Origin: Neisseria elongata subsp. elongata
Lineage (GTDB): Bacteria; Pseudomonadota; Gammaproteobacteria; Burkholderiales; Neisseriaceae
DNA length: 43,814 bases
Assembly (NCBI RefSeq): GCF_900113545.1
Contig: NZ_FOPS01000014.1
Span: forward strand, 1 to 43,814
Direction: 5' to 3'
The notes beneath the pieces were generated by a model that was given only the letters and a program-made list of their open reading frames with translations, searched no databases and was not told the origin of the DNA. Positions 16,615 through 24,597 of this stretch are shown here, one piece after another; positions within the stretch are counted from its first letter, which is position 1, and each line of letters begins with the position of its first letter. The position numbers were made by a program, and so were the translations under genes.

Positions 16615-18875
16615 TTTCGGATGCGATGGAACGGATTTTGCAAGAACTTTATGCCGATGCCCGCGCGCGCAGTTTCGAGCTGATTACTTTGGAACAGCTC
16701 CTGCTGGCATTGATGGAGCAGTCGGACGACGTGCAGCAGGTGCTGGAAGCCTTGCATGTGGACTTGGATGTCCTGTCCGGCCAGCTGGTCAGCAGCATTC
16801 AGGACAACACGCCCACGCTGCCGCCCAATCTGATGGATAAGGTGGAAACCCAGCCCACACTCGGTTTCCAACGTGTGATGCAGCGGGCGATTGTTCACGC
16901 GCAGTCGGTGGAAAAACGCGAAGTGCGGCCGGTGGACGTGCTGGTGGCGCTGATGAGCGAGAAAGACTGTCCGGCCGTTTATTTCCTCCAACTGCAATCT
17001 GTCAGCCGCGTCGAAATCCTGCGTTATCTGGCGCATGGCGACGCGGGAGACGACGGCGCGGAGAGGCCGTCTGAAAGCGGAGAGGAAGAAAATGCCGCAG
17101 CCGGAGGCGATGCATTGACGAAATATACCGTCAACCTCAATGCCGAGGCGCAGGCCGGACGCATCGATCCGTTAATCGGCCGAAAAAACGAAATGGAGAG
17201 GCTGGTACAGGTATTGTGCCGCCGCCGCAAAAACAATCCGCTTTTGGTGGGCGAGGCGGGCGTGGGCAAAACCGCGCTGGCTGAAGGCCTGGCATACCAA
17301 ATCGTCCGCGGCGACGTGCCCGAAGTGCTGGCCGGGCACACCGTCTTCCTGCTCGATATGGGCGCGCTGCTGGCGGGGACAAAATACCGCGGTGACTTCG
17401 AAGCGCGTGTGAAGGCCGTGGTCAAAGCCTTGGAAAAAGTGGACGGCGCGATACTCTTTATCGACGAAATCCACACCATTATCGGCGCGGGCAGCACCAG
17501 CGGCGGCACGATGGACGCGTCCAACCTGCTCAAACCCGCGCTGGCCAAAGGTGCGCTGCGCTGTATCGGCGCGACCACTTACGACGAACACCGCACCATC
17601 TTCGCCAAAGACCATGCCCTGAGCCGCCGTTTTCAAAAAATCGACATCGCCGAACCCAGCGTGGCCGAAACCGTCGAAATCCTGCGCGGCCTGAAGCCCG
17701 TGTTTGAAAACTTCCACGACGTGCGCTACACCAACGGCGCACTCGAAGCGGCGGCCGAGCTCTCCGCCCGCTACATAAACGAACGCTTCCTGCCCGACAA
17801 AGCCATAGACATCGTTGATGAAGCAGGTGCGGCGCAGAAAATCCTGCCCAAATCCAAACAGAAAAAAGTCATCGGTAAAGCCCAAATCGAAGCCGTTATC
17901 GCCAAAGTTGCCCGTATTCCGGAAAAAACCGTTTCCCACGACGACAAACAAGTGCTGAAATATCTGGCGCGCGACCTGAAAAACATGGTGTTCGGCCAAG
18001 ATGCCGCCATAGACGCGCTCGCATCGGCGGTAAAAATGTCCCGTTCGGGCTTGGGTTCGCCAGATCGGCCGATAGGCAGCTTCTTGTTCTCCGGCCCCAC
18101 CGGCGTGGGTAAAACCGAAGTCGCCCGACAACTGGCCTTCTCGCTGGGCGTGCCGCTGCAACGTTTCGACATGTCCGAATACATGGAACGCCACGCCGTT
18201 TCCCGCCTCATCGGCGCACCGCCGGGCTACGTCGGCTTCGAACAGGGCGGCCTGTTGACCGAAGCGGTCAATAAGCAGCCGCACTGCGTTTTACTTTTGG
18301 ACGAAATCGAAAAAGCCCACCCCGACATCTTCAACATCCTGCTGCAGGTCATGGACGCGGGCAGGCTGACCGACAACAACGGCAAAAGCGCGGATTTCCG
18401 CAACGTGGTGCTGATTATGACCACCAATGCCGGTGCGGAAAGCCTGAGCCGCCCGAGCTTCGGCTTTACCGGGCGGCATGAGCGCGGCGACGAGATGCAG
18501 GCGGTAAACAAAACCTTCACGCCCGAATTCCGCAACCGCCTGGACGCAATCATCCCCTTCGCACCGCTGGACGGCACAGTCATCACCCGCATCGTCGATA
18601 AATTCCTGCTGCAACTCGAACAGCAGCTTTTGGCGAAAAAGGTGGAGGCCGAGTTCACCCCCGCCCTGCGCGCCTATCTGGCCGAAAAAGGCTTCGACCC
18701 GCAAATGGGCGCGCGCCCGATGCGCCGCCTGATTCAGGATAAACTGCGCCGCGCGCTGGCCGACGAATTGCTGTTCGGACGGCTGGCCGAGGGCGGTTTC
18801 GTGCGGCTGGATTGGGATGCGGAGAAGGAAGAAGCCGTGTTGGATTTTGAGCACAACACGGCGGCAGCCGTATAA
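16611..18875 (+). CDS. clpA: ATP-dependent Clp protease ATP-binding subunit ClpA
   Basis: Hexameric AAA+ unfoldase that feeds ClpP. 754 residues from ATG 16611, chosen because GGAGG precedes it and it overlaps the clpS stop; an open frame upstream runs inside clpS. The N-domain covers about residues 1-145, followed by D1 with GEAGVGKT near 213 and FIDEIHTI, and D2 with GPTGVGKT near 494 and LLLDEIEKAH. The linker between N-domain and D1 contains ERPSESGEEE, encoded by a DUS (17064-17077). An inverted DUS pair follows the stop. Confidence 0.96.
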   Translation: MISDAMERILQELYADARARSFELITLEQLLLALMEQSDDVQQVLEALHVDLDVLSGQLVSSIQDNTPTLPPNLMDKVETQPTLGFQRVMQRAIVHAQSVEKREVRPVDVLVALMSEKDCPAVYFLQLQSVSRVEILRYLAHGDAGDDGAERPSESGEEENAAAGGDALTKYTVNLNAEAQAGRIDPLIGRKNEMERLVQVLCRRRKNNPLLVGEAGVGKTALAEGLAYQIVRGDVPEVLAGHTVFLLDMGALLAGTKYRGDFEARVKAVVKALEKVDGAILFIDEIHTIIGAGSTSGGTMDASNLLKPALAKGALRCIGATTYDEHRTIFAKDHALSRRFQKIDIAEPSVAETVEILRGLKPVFENFHDVRYTNGALEAAAELSARYINERFLPDKAIDIVDEAGAAQKILPKSKQKKVIGKAQIEAVIAKVARIPEKTVSHDDKQVLKYLARDLKNMVFGQDAAIDALASAVKMSRSGLGSPDRPIGSFLFSGPTGVGKTEVARQLAFSLGVPLQRFDMSEYMERHAVSRLIGAPPGYVGFEQGGLLTEAVNKQPHCVLLLDEIEKAHPDIFNILLQVMDAGRLTDNNGKSADFRNVVLIMTTNAGAESLSRPSFGFTGRHERGDEMQAVNKTFTPEFRNRLDAIIPFAPLDGTVITRIVDKFLLQLEQQLLAKKVEAEFTPALRAYLAEKGFDPQMGARPMRRLIQDKLRRALADELLFGRLAEGGFVRLDWDAEKEEAVLDFEHNTAAAV

Positions 18876-18879
18876 TCAA

Positions 18880-18921
18880 AAGGCCGTCTGAAAAACCGTT
18901 TTGGTGTTTTCAGACGGCCTC
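18880..18921. terminator. DUS inverted-repeat terminator after clpA
   Basis: AGGCCGTCTGAAAA and TTTTCAGACGGCCT pair over 14 bp with a 12-base loop, directly after the clpA stop. Confidence 0.8.
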
Positions 18922-18991
18922 AACCGTATCGGACGGGCGGCCTTGCCGCGCCGTCTTTTTTTGTTTCATGCTTGTTGTCCGTGCTTGAGGG

Positions 18992-19132
18992 ATGCAGGCC
19001 GTGAAAGCCGCAAAAATCTTGGACTGCACCGATAGGTTCAATGAAGCGGGCGATGAGTTTTCAGGAAAATTGAGGGTGAATCAACAGGTAAAGCGTATAG
19101 TATTCATCAGATATAGATTAAAGGCCGTCTGA
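18992..19132 (+). CDS. Possible small protein or gene remnant
   Basis: 46 codons from ATG 18992 to a stop formed by a DUS, with GAGG a few bases upstream. The product reads MQAVKAAKILDCTDRFNEAG then DEFSGKLRVNQQVKRIVFIR and ends KAV. It is basic and soluble and has no recognised domain. It might be the tail of a decayed gene. It occupies most of the 295-base gap between clpA and the next gene. Confidence 0.3.
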   Translation: MQAVKAAKILDCTDRFNEAGDEFSGKLRVNQQVKRIVFIRYRLKAV

Positions 19133-19163
19133 AAACCGAAAATCAGTTTTCAGACGGCCTTTG
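19120..19163. terminator. DUS inverted-repeat terminator after the rnfB-like gene
   Basis: AAAGGCCGTCTGAAAAC and GTTTTCAGACGGCCTTT form a long stem between 18992-19132 and the end of the minus-strand ferredoxin gene. A T-run in the leftward direction supports termination of that gene. Confidence 0.75.
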
Positions 19164-19170
19164 GACGTAT

Positions 19171-20034
19171 TCAGATTTCGTCTGCCTGCTCCTGCGCCGC
19201 TTTGTATTGCCGCAGCCACTCGATGGCGGCGGCTTTTTCCGTTTCGTTGCCGTATTGCGCGTCGCGCTGGTAGCGGCGGAAGGTTGCCTTTTCCTGAGCC
19301 GCCTTGATTTGCGCCTGTTTGAAATGTTCGCGGTTGGACGGTACGCTGCGTTGGGTTTGCTGGGCGTTGGCGCGCGCCATGGCCTGCGCAATCAGGTCGG
19401 CGGGGTTGAAGGCGGGTTTGGCCGACGGCTGCACGGCGGACGGCGCGGTCGGAACAGCCGCTGCGGCGGCGCGGCGGGTGGCAGCTTCCCGTTCGGCATA
19501 GTAGGCTTTTCTCTCCGCGTCTTCACGCGCTTTGCGGCTTTCGTGCCGTTCGAAACGCGCTTGCGCATGGGCGGCGGCGGCAAAGCGCGGCGCGGTTTCC
19601 CCGCCCGACAGGCTGCGTGATTGCGGCAAATAGTCGGCACCGTTCGGCAGCATGTGGATGCAATCGACGGGGCAGGGGGCGACACACAGGCCGCAGCCGG
19701 TACATTCTTCGGCAATCACCGTGTGCATCAGCTTCGACGCGCCCATAATCGCATCAACCGGGCAGGCGCGGATGCAGGCGGTGCAGCCTATGCAGGCCGA
19801 TTCGTCTATCCATGCCAGTGCTTTGGCTTGGGTTTTGGCGGGCGCAACCGGCGGTTTGCCCAACAGGCCGGCGATGTCCAGCATCACGGCTTCCCCGCCG
19901 GGGGCGCACAAATTGACTGCCGCTTCTCCTGCCGCCAACGCGCGCGCATAGGGCAGGCAGCCGTCGTAACCGCATTCGCGGCATTGGGTTTGCGGCAGCA
20001 GGCGGTTGATTTGTTCGACGGCGGCAACAGGCAT
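19171..20034 (-). CDS. RnfB-like electron transport ferredoxin, stand-alone
   Basis: Iron-sulfur electron carrier of the RnfB/RsxB type. 287 residues: an N-terminal Fe-S domain ([14 protein letters not shown] near residue 17 plus a later Cys in NLCAPGG), then two 4Fe-4S ferredoxin motifs, [14 protein letters not shown] near 82 and [14 protein letters not shown] near 112. The C-terminal half is an Ala/Arg/Glu/Gln-rich, probably helical tail. Canonical RnfB begins with a membrane helix; this protein starts directly at the Fe-S domain, so it should be soluble. No other rnf/rsx genes are nearby, and it is divergent from leuA. The physiological partner is unknown. Confidence 0.85.
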   Translation of the reverse strand: MPVAAVEQINRLLPQTQCRECGYDGCLPYARALAAGEAAVNLCAPGGEAVMLDIAGLLGKPPVAPAKTQAKALAWIDESACIGCTACIRACPVDAIMGASKLMHTVIAEECTGCGLCVAPCPVDCIHMLPNGADYLPQSRSLSGGETAPRFAAAAHAQARFERHESRKAREDAERKAYYAEREAATRRAAAAAVPTAPSAVQPSAKPAFNPADLIAQAMARANAQQTQRSVPSNREHFKQAQIKAAQEKATFRRYQRDAQYGNETEKAAAIEWLRQYKAAQEQADEI

Positions 20035-20131
20035 GGTGGTACTCGTAACTCGTAAATAAAAGGGGTATATTTTAACAGATTGATTTGAAAAAATGTTTGC
20101 GTTTTTTCCCTGAAAACTACTGCCTAAAATT

Positions 20132-20144
20132 AGACAAAAAGTCT
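20132..20144. promoter_or_regulatory. Possible operator upstream of leuA
   Basis: AGAC, five A, GTCT: a short inverted repeat about 50 bases upstream of the leuA promoter -35 box. GTCTAAA recurs between the -35 and -10 boxes (from 20204). Binding of a regulator here is only a suggestion. Confidence 0.25.
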
Positions 20145-20193
20145 TAAATTTTAATTTTGAAATGGGATTTTTGGCATGTTTTTAAAAAATTCA

Positions 20194-20221
20194 TTGCTAA
20201 AATGTCTAAAAAAAGTATAAT
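20194..20221 (+). promoter_or_regulatory. Promoter for the HTH-leuA transcript
   Basis: TTGCTA, a 16-base spacer and a perfect TATAAT. It precedes the HTH start codons (20248 or 20266) by about 30-45 bases, so the transcript includes the HTH segment. Confidence 0.7.
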
Positions 20222-20247
20222 CGCCGCTTCTTTGAAGAAAATGCCCG

Positions 20248-20505
20248 ATGACGATTGGACAAAATATGCAACTGAATATCGACCGCTTAATTGCCTATTT
20301 CGGCGGTGTAAACGCTCTGGCCGAAGCCTTGAAGCAGCAAGACCCGCAAAATGCCGCCAGCACGGCTGCCATCTATAAATGGCGCACGCGCGGTTCGCTG
20401 CCTTTGGCGCAACTGCAAAAGCTGACCGCGCTGGCCGAAGCGCAGGGGCGGCCGTTGGATTTGAACGCCTTTATGCAGCAGCAAACCACCTTGGAGAAAA
20501 ACACC
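20248..20505 (+). CDS. Cro/YdaS-like helix-turn-helix segment in frame with leuA
   Basis: From ATG 20248 (or ATG 20266) the frame encodes a compact HTH domain: [20 protein letters not shown], then [20 protein letters not shown], typical of Cro/YdaS-type phage-like regulators (YFGG...ALAEAL, then xxVYxWRxRGxxP). There is no stop codon before leuA: the segment passes through [12 protein letters not shown] directly into the LeuA start MTTSQNN. Translation from here would give a 603-residue HTH-LeuA fusion. Ribosome sites are weak for both ATGs. Either a real fusion, a two-start gene, or an HTH leader that regulates leuA. Confidence 0.65.
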
Positions 20506-22059
20506 ATGACCACCAGCCAAAACAACCGTGTCATTATATTCGACACCACCATGCGCGACGGCGAACAGTCGCCTGGCGCATCCATGACTAAAGAAGAGAA
20601 AATCCGTATTGCCCGCCAGTTGGAAAAAATGGGCGTGGACGTGATTGAAGCGGGTTTTGCCGCCGCCAGCCCGGGAGATTTCGAATCGGTGAACGCGATT
20701 GCCAAAATCATCACCAACGCCACCGTCTGCTCGTTGGCGCGTGCCGTTGAAAACGATGTCCGCAAGGCGGGCGAAGCCGTTTCCCCCGCGCCGAAAAAAC
20801 GCATCCACACCTTTATCGCCACCAGCCCCATCCATATGGAGTACAAGCTGAAAATGAAGCCGCAGCAGGTAATTGATGCGGCGGTGAAAGCGGTGAAAAT
20901 CGCCAAAGAATATACGGATGATGTAGAGTTTTCCGCCGAAGACGCGGTGCGTTCCGATTTGGACTTTTTGGCTAAAATTTTTACGGCGGTGATTGAGGCG
21001 GGCGCAACCACCATCAATATTCCCGATACCGTCGGCTACTCCATCCCTTCCGTTTGGTACGAGCGTATCAGCAATATCATCAAAAGCGTGCCCAACAGCG
21101 ATAAGGTCATCTGGTCCACACACTGCCACAACGATTTGGGCATGGCGGTTGCCAACTCGCTGGCTGCCGTTCAGGCAGGCGTGCGCCAGGTGGAATGCAC
21201 CATCAACGGTTTGGGCGAACGCGCGGGCAATGCCAGCTTGGAAGAAATTGTGATGGCGTTGAAAGTACGCCACGATTTGTTTGGCTTGGAAACGGGCATC
21301 GACACCACGCAAATCGTGCCGGCATCGAAACTGGTGTCCACCATTACCGGCTATCCCGTGCAGCCCAACAAGGCGGTGGTCGGCGCAAACGCCTTCGCGC
21401 ACGAATCGGGCATCCATCAGGACGGCGTGCTGAAACACCCCGAAACTTATGAAATCATGACTGCCGAATCGGTCGGCTGGGCCACCAACCGCCTGACCTT
21501 GGGCAAGTTATCCGGCCGCAGCGCGTTCCGCAGCAAATTGGCCGAATTGGGCATCGAATTGGAAAGCGAAGAAGCATTGAATGCCGCGTTTGCCCGCTTC
21601 AAAGAACTTGCCGACAAAAAACGGGAAATCTTCGATGAAGACCTGCACGCGCTGGTGTCCGACGAAATGGGCAGCCTGAACGCCGAGAGCTACAAATTCA
21701 TCTCCCAAAAAATCAGCACCGAAACCGGCGAAGAGCCACGCGCCGACATTGTGTTCAGCATCAAGGGCGAAGAAAAACGCGCATCCGCCACCGGTTCCGG
21801 CCCCGTCGATGCGATTTTCAAAGCGATTGAAAGCGTGGCGCAAAGCGGTGCGACCTTGCAGATTTATTCTGTGAACGCGGTAACGCAGGGCACGGAAAGT
21901 CAAGGCGAAACCAGCGTGCGTCTGGCGCGCGGCAACCGCGTCGTCAACGGGCAGGGCGCGGATACCGACGTTTTGGCCGCCACGGCCAAAGCCTATCTGG
22001 CCGCTTTGAGCAAGCTGGAGTTCGGCGAAGAAAAAATGAAGGCGCAAGGCACGGTTTGA
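20506..22059 (+). CDS. leuA: 2-isopropylmalate synthase
   Basis: Condenses acetyl-CoA and 2-ketoisovalerate, the first step of leucine biosynthesis. From ATG 20506, with TTGGAGAAAA before it, the protein has 517 residues, the usual length for Neisseria LeuA as remembered. [16 protein letters not shown] near residue 11 and the metal-binding [13 protein letters not shown] near residue 206 mark the HMGL-like catalytic domain; [11 protein letters not shown] is typical. The C-terminal part from about 390 ([20 protein letters not shown]) is the leucine-sensing dimer domain. The frame continues upstream into an HTH segment without interruption. A DUS hairpin follows. Confidence 0.96.
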   Translation: MTTSQNNRVIIFDTTMRDGEQSPGASMTKEEKIRIARQLEKMGVDVIEAGFAAASPGDFESVNAIAKIITNATVCSLARAVENDVRKAGEAVSPAPKKRIHTFIATSPIHMEYKLKMKPQQVIDAAVKAVKIAKEYTDDVEFSAEDAVRSDLDFLAKIFTAVIEAGATTINIPDTVGYSIPSVWYERISNIIKSVPNSDKVIWSTHCHNDLGMAVANSLAAVQAGVRQVECTINGLGERAGNASLEEIVMALKVRHDLFGLETGIDTTQIVPASKLVSTITGYPVQPNKAVVGANAFAHESGIHQDGVLKHPETYEIMTAESVGWATNRLTLGKLSGRSAFRSKLAELGIELESEEALNAAFARFKELADKKREIFDEDLHALVSDEMGSLNAESYKFISQKISTETGEEPRADIVFSIKGEEKRASATGSGPVDAIFKAIESVAQSGATLQIYSVNAVTQGTESQGETSVRLARGNRVVNGQGADTDVLAATAKAYLAALSKLEFGEEKMKAQGTV

Positions 22060-22077
22060 CGGGTTGACGCAAGATGG

Positions 22078-22116
22078 AGGCCGTCTGAAAGCCGATGTTT
22101 TCAGACGGCCTTTTTG
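22078..22116 (+). terminator. DUS inverted-repeat terminator after leuA
   Basis: AGGCCGTCTGAAA and TTTTCAGACGGCCT with a short loop, followed by TTTTT: a good rho-independent terminator. Confidence 0.85.
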
Positions 22117-22129
22117 GTGGATTGGAAAA

Positions 22130-22465
22130 ATGGAAACCGAATATGTTTATCACGATGCCGTGCTGTTGAAAGCGGCATTGGCGGGCAGGGTGTTCAGCTT
22201 GGATGTGTTGCTGTATCCGGTGTATTACCCGGGCGGAAAAGAAGTGCGGCTTGAATTTGAGGGTTGTACCGATGTTTCCGTGTTCGAACACTGGTTGCGG
22301 CAATATGCCGCCGTTTGTGCCGAGGACGGCGATGACGAATGCGGTTTGAGGGTGGAGAGTTTGGCTATTACCAGTAGGGAGGACGGCCTTTTTACTGCCC
22401 GGTTTGCCTGCGATTACCTTCCTGTTTTGCGTTTCAATTTTTCCGTGTTGCGGGAGGCCGTCTGA
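22130..22465 (+). CDS. Hypothetical protein, 111 residues
   Basis: From ATG 22130 the product reads METEYVYHDAVLLKAALAGR, then VLLYPVYYPGGKEVRLEFEG, with CDYLPVLRFNFSVLREAV at the C-terminus. It is acidic and soluble, with no signal peptide and no recognised domain. The final REAV and the stop are formed by a DUS. GGAAAA before ATG is a weak ribosome site. It lies just after the leuA terminator, so it probably has its own promoter. The even codon use and lack of stops support a real gene. Confidence 0.6.
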   Translation: METEYVYHDAVLLKAALAGRVFSLDVLLYPVYYPGGKEVRLEFEGCTDVSVFEHWLRQYAAVCAEDGDDECGLRVESLAITSREDGLFTARFACDYLPVLRFNFSVLREAV

Positions 22466-22619
22466 AAGGTTGGGAGTCAAGGTTGAAGATCGGACGGGCA
22501 ATATGCGGCAAAGATTGCCTGCCTATTGTGGGTTGCTTTTCCTATGATGCCGGAAAGGCTGACGAGCGGCTACAGCCGTTTTGCGGATGAACTTTAAGTT
22601 GTCCTATTGTGGTAATCGA

Positions 22620-22666
22620 AAAGGCCGTCTGAAAACTCCTTTGCAGGGTTTCAGACGGCCTTTTGC
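22620..22666. terminator. DUS inverted-repeat terminator after lldP
   Basis: AAAGGCCGTCTGAAAAC and GTTTCAGACGGCCTTTT lie just downstream of the lldP stop and serve the leftward transcript. The 22466-22620 stretch holds no supported gene. Confidence 0.75.
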
Positions 22667-22683
22667 CTTATCTGCTTATGGTA

Positions 22684-24279
22684 TTACAACGGCAGCAGCG
22701 GGATAATCAATACGGCCATCAGTGCGGCGATAATGCCGTAGAGGAACATCGGAACCACGGTTTTCTTGATAATCGCGCCTTCCGAATTTTTGACGTCCAA
22801 TACCGAGCACACGGCGATGATGTTGTTGATGCAGACCATGTTGCCCATGGCGCCGCCAACCGATTGCAAGGCCAGAATCAGTGTAACCGACAGACCTGTG
22901 TCGAGAGCAATCTGTTGCTGAATCGAGCCGAAGGTCAGGTTAGATACGGTGTTGGAACCTGAGAAGAATGCGCCGATCGCACCCAGATAGGATGAGAAGT
23001 ACACCCAGTGTTGTCCGGCAACGGAAGCAAATTCGCGGCCGATGATTTTCACCATCGAGTTGTCGCCGCCGACCAGCATCAGTTTCACCATAATCAGCGC
23101 ACCCATCAGGGCCAACAGCGGTTTTTTGGTTTGGTTAAAAGTGGCGACGTAGAAAGTCCAGGCATCTTTAAATTTGGTTTTGTACAGCACGATACAGATC
23201 CAGACGGTAATCACGAACGGAATCCACGCGGGAACGTACAAGGTTTGGTATTTTTCCGCCACGCCGGAGCCGAAGATGTTGCCGAAGATGATGGTCAGCG
23301 ATTCGGTAACCGTAATCTCGGACAAGCCGGGCAGTGAGAAGGAGAACCAAGGCTCGGTGCTGGTCATCAATCCTTTCAGGCCGATTTGTTTGATGCGCGT
23401 TACCACCAGCATGCCGATCAGCATACCCAGCGGTGCCAGTGCTTTGGCCACTGCGCCGAAGGACGGTTTTTCCGCATTCGGGTCTTTCGGGTATTCTTTG
23501 CTCAGGCCGATGCCGTGGTTGGCGGCGAATACGGAAATCAACAGGCCGATGGCACCCGCCACCAGCGATGGGAATTCCTCGTTTACCTGTGCCAAGATGA
23601 CATAAGGGATGGTGCATGAGAGGATGGCGATGTAGATGAAGCCGATGTTTTTACGGATTTCCTGCCATGATGTGATGAAGCTCAGGCCGATCAGCGGAAT
23701 AATGAAGCCGGCGACAAAGTGGATAATGCCGGTTTGTTTGCCGATGGCCATGATTTCGTCGTGGCTCAAATTCAGTTGGCCGAAGCCGAACCATGTCGGT
23801 GTGCCGACCGCGCCGAACGATACCGGTACGGAGTTCATCACCAAGGTAAAGATGGCGACGCGCAAGGGGTTGAAACCCAGGCTCATCAGGATGGGGGCGG
23901 CAATGGCGGCGGGTGTGCCGAAGCCTGATGCGCCTTCAATCATGAAGGCAAACGACCAGCCGATAATCATCAGCTGGGCAACGGGGTTGGGGCTGATATT
24001 GGCCAGCCATTTGCGGATAGTGTCGATACAGCCGGTGGTTTCCATCATGCGGTTGAACATGATGGCGCCGAAAATCACGGTGATCGGTGTGAGGGTGGCG
24101 ACAAGGCCGGCGGCAACGTTGGCGTTGAGTGCCAATGTCGGACTGTTGAAATAAAACATCTGAATGATGTAAATCAGTACCGCCGTAACGGGTAGTGCGA
24201 TATAGGATGGAACGCTGTTTTTCTTCACCATCAGCCAAATCAGCAGCACGATGGGGAAGATGCTTAAAAATAAAGGCAT
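22684..24279 (-). CDS. lldP: L-lactate permease
   Basis: Proton-coupled lactate importer of the LldP/GlcA (LctP) family in the inner membrane. 531 residues from ATG 24279, chosen because AAAGGA lies 7 bases upstream; an in-frame extension upstream is unlikely. The protein is almost wholly hydrophobic, with about 12 membrane helices; recognisable family stretches are GFGTPAAIAAPILMSLGFNP and GNMVCINNIIAVCSVLD near the C-terminus. It follows lutB on the same strand but is separated by two DUS hairpins, so it may have its own promoter. It supplies substrate to LutABC. Confidence 0.93.
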   Translation of the reverse strand: MPLFLSIFPIVLLIWLMVKKNSVPSYIALPVTAVLIYIIQMFYFNSPTLALNANVAAGLVATLTPITVIFGAIMFNRMMETTGCIDTIRKWLANISPNPVAQLMIIGWSFAFMIEGASGFGTPAAIAAPILMSLGFNPLRVAIFTLVMNSVPVSFGAVGTPTWFGFGQLNLSHDEIMAIGKQTGIIHFVAGFIIPLIGLSFITSWQEIRKNIGFIYIAILSCTIPYVILAQVNEEFPSLVAGAIGLLISVFAANHGIGLSKEYPKDPNAEKPSFGAVAKALAPLGMLIGMLVVTRIKQIGLKGLMTSTEPWFSFSLPGLSEITVTESLTIIFGNIFGSGVAEKYQTLYVPAWIPFVITVWICIVLYKTKFKDAWTFYVATFNQTKKPLLALMGALIMVKLMLVGGDNSMVKIIGREFASVAGQHWVYFSSYLGAIGAFFSGSNTVSNLTFGSIQQQIALDTGLSVTLILALQSVGGAMGNMVCINNIIAVCSVLDVKNSEGAIIKKTVVPMFLYGIIAALMAVLIIPLLPL

Positions 24280-24427
24280 AAAAATATCCTTTGCGGACAA
24301 GTTGTTGTTAATTTCATATCGCAGTCGATATGCGCTGTGCGGCCTCTGACCGGTGTCGTGCGGCTGCTTTTCGGACGGCGGATACGGCACGGCGCAGCCT
24401 TATCGTATTTGTCTGCCCTCTTCGGAC

Positions 24428-24476
24428 AGGCCGTCTGAAACCCAAACGGTTCGTATGAACCGTTTTCAGACGGCCT
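24428..24476. terminator. Extended DUS hairpin upstream of lldP
   Basis: The DUS arms flank a second inverted repeat, AAACGGTTC and GAACCGTTT, giving a stem of more than 20 bp with a small bulge and a 4-base loop (GTAT). It lies between lutB and lldP and could separate their transcripts. Confidence 0.7.
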
Positions 24477-24550
24477 ATTGCGGATAACAGGCCGTTTGAA
24501 AAATATGGCAAATTAAATTTAATGTATGAATGAAGCAAAGGGACTTTCTA

Positions 24551-24586
24551 AACAGGCCGTCTGAAAGTGTTTTCAGACGGCCTGTT
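24551..24586. terminator. DUS inverted-repeat terminator after lutB
   Basis: AACAGGCCGTCTGAAA and TTTCAGACGGCCTGTT pair perfectly over 16 bp with a 4-base loop, just past the lutB stop on the leftward strand. Confidence 0.8.
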
Positions 24587-24597
24587 GCCCTATTTGC

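Noticed and set aside
24280-24390. Upstream extension of lldP
   Set aside because: The 37 added residues are polar and atypical; ATG 24279 has AAAGGA and begins with the conserved first helix.
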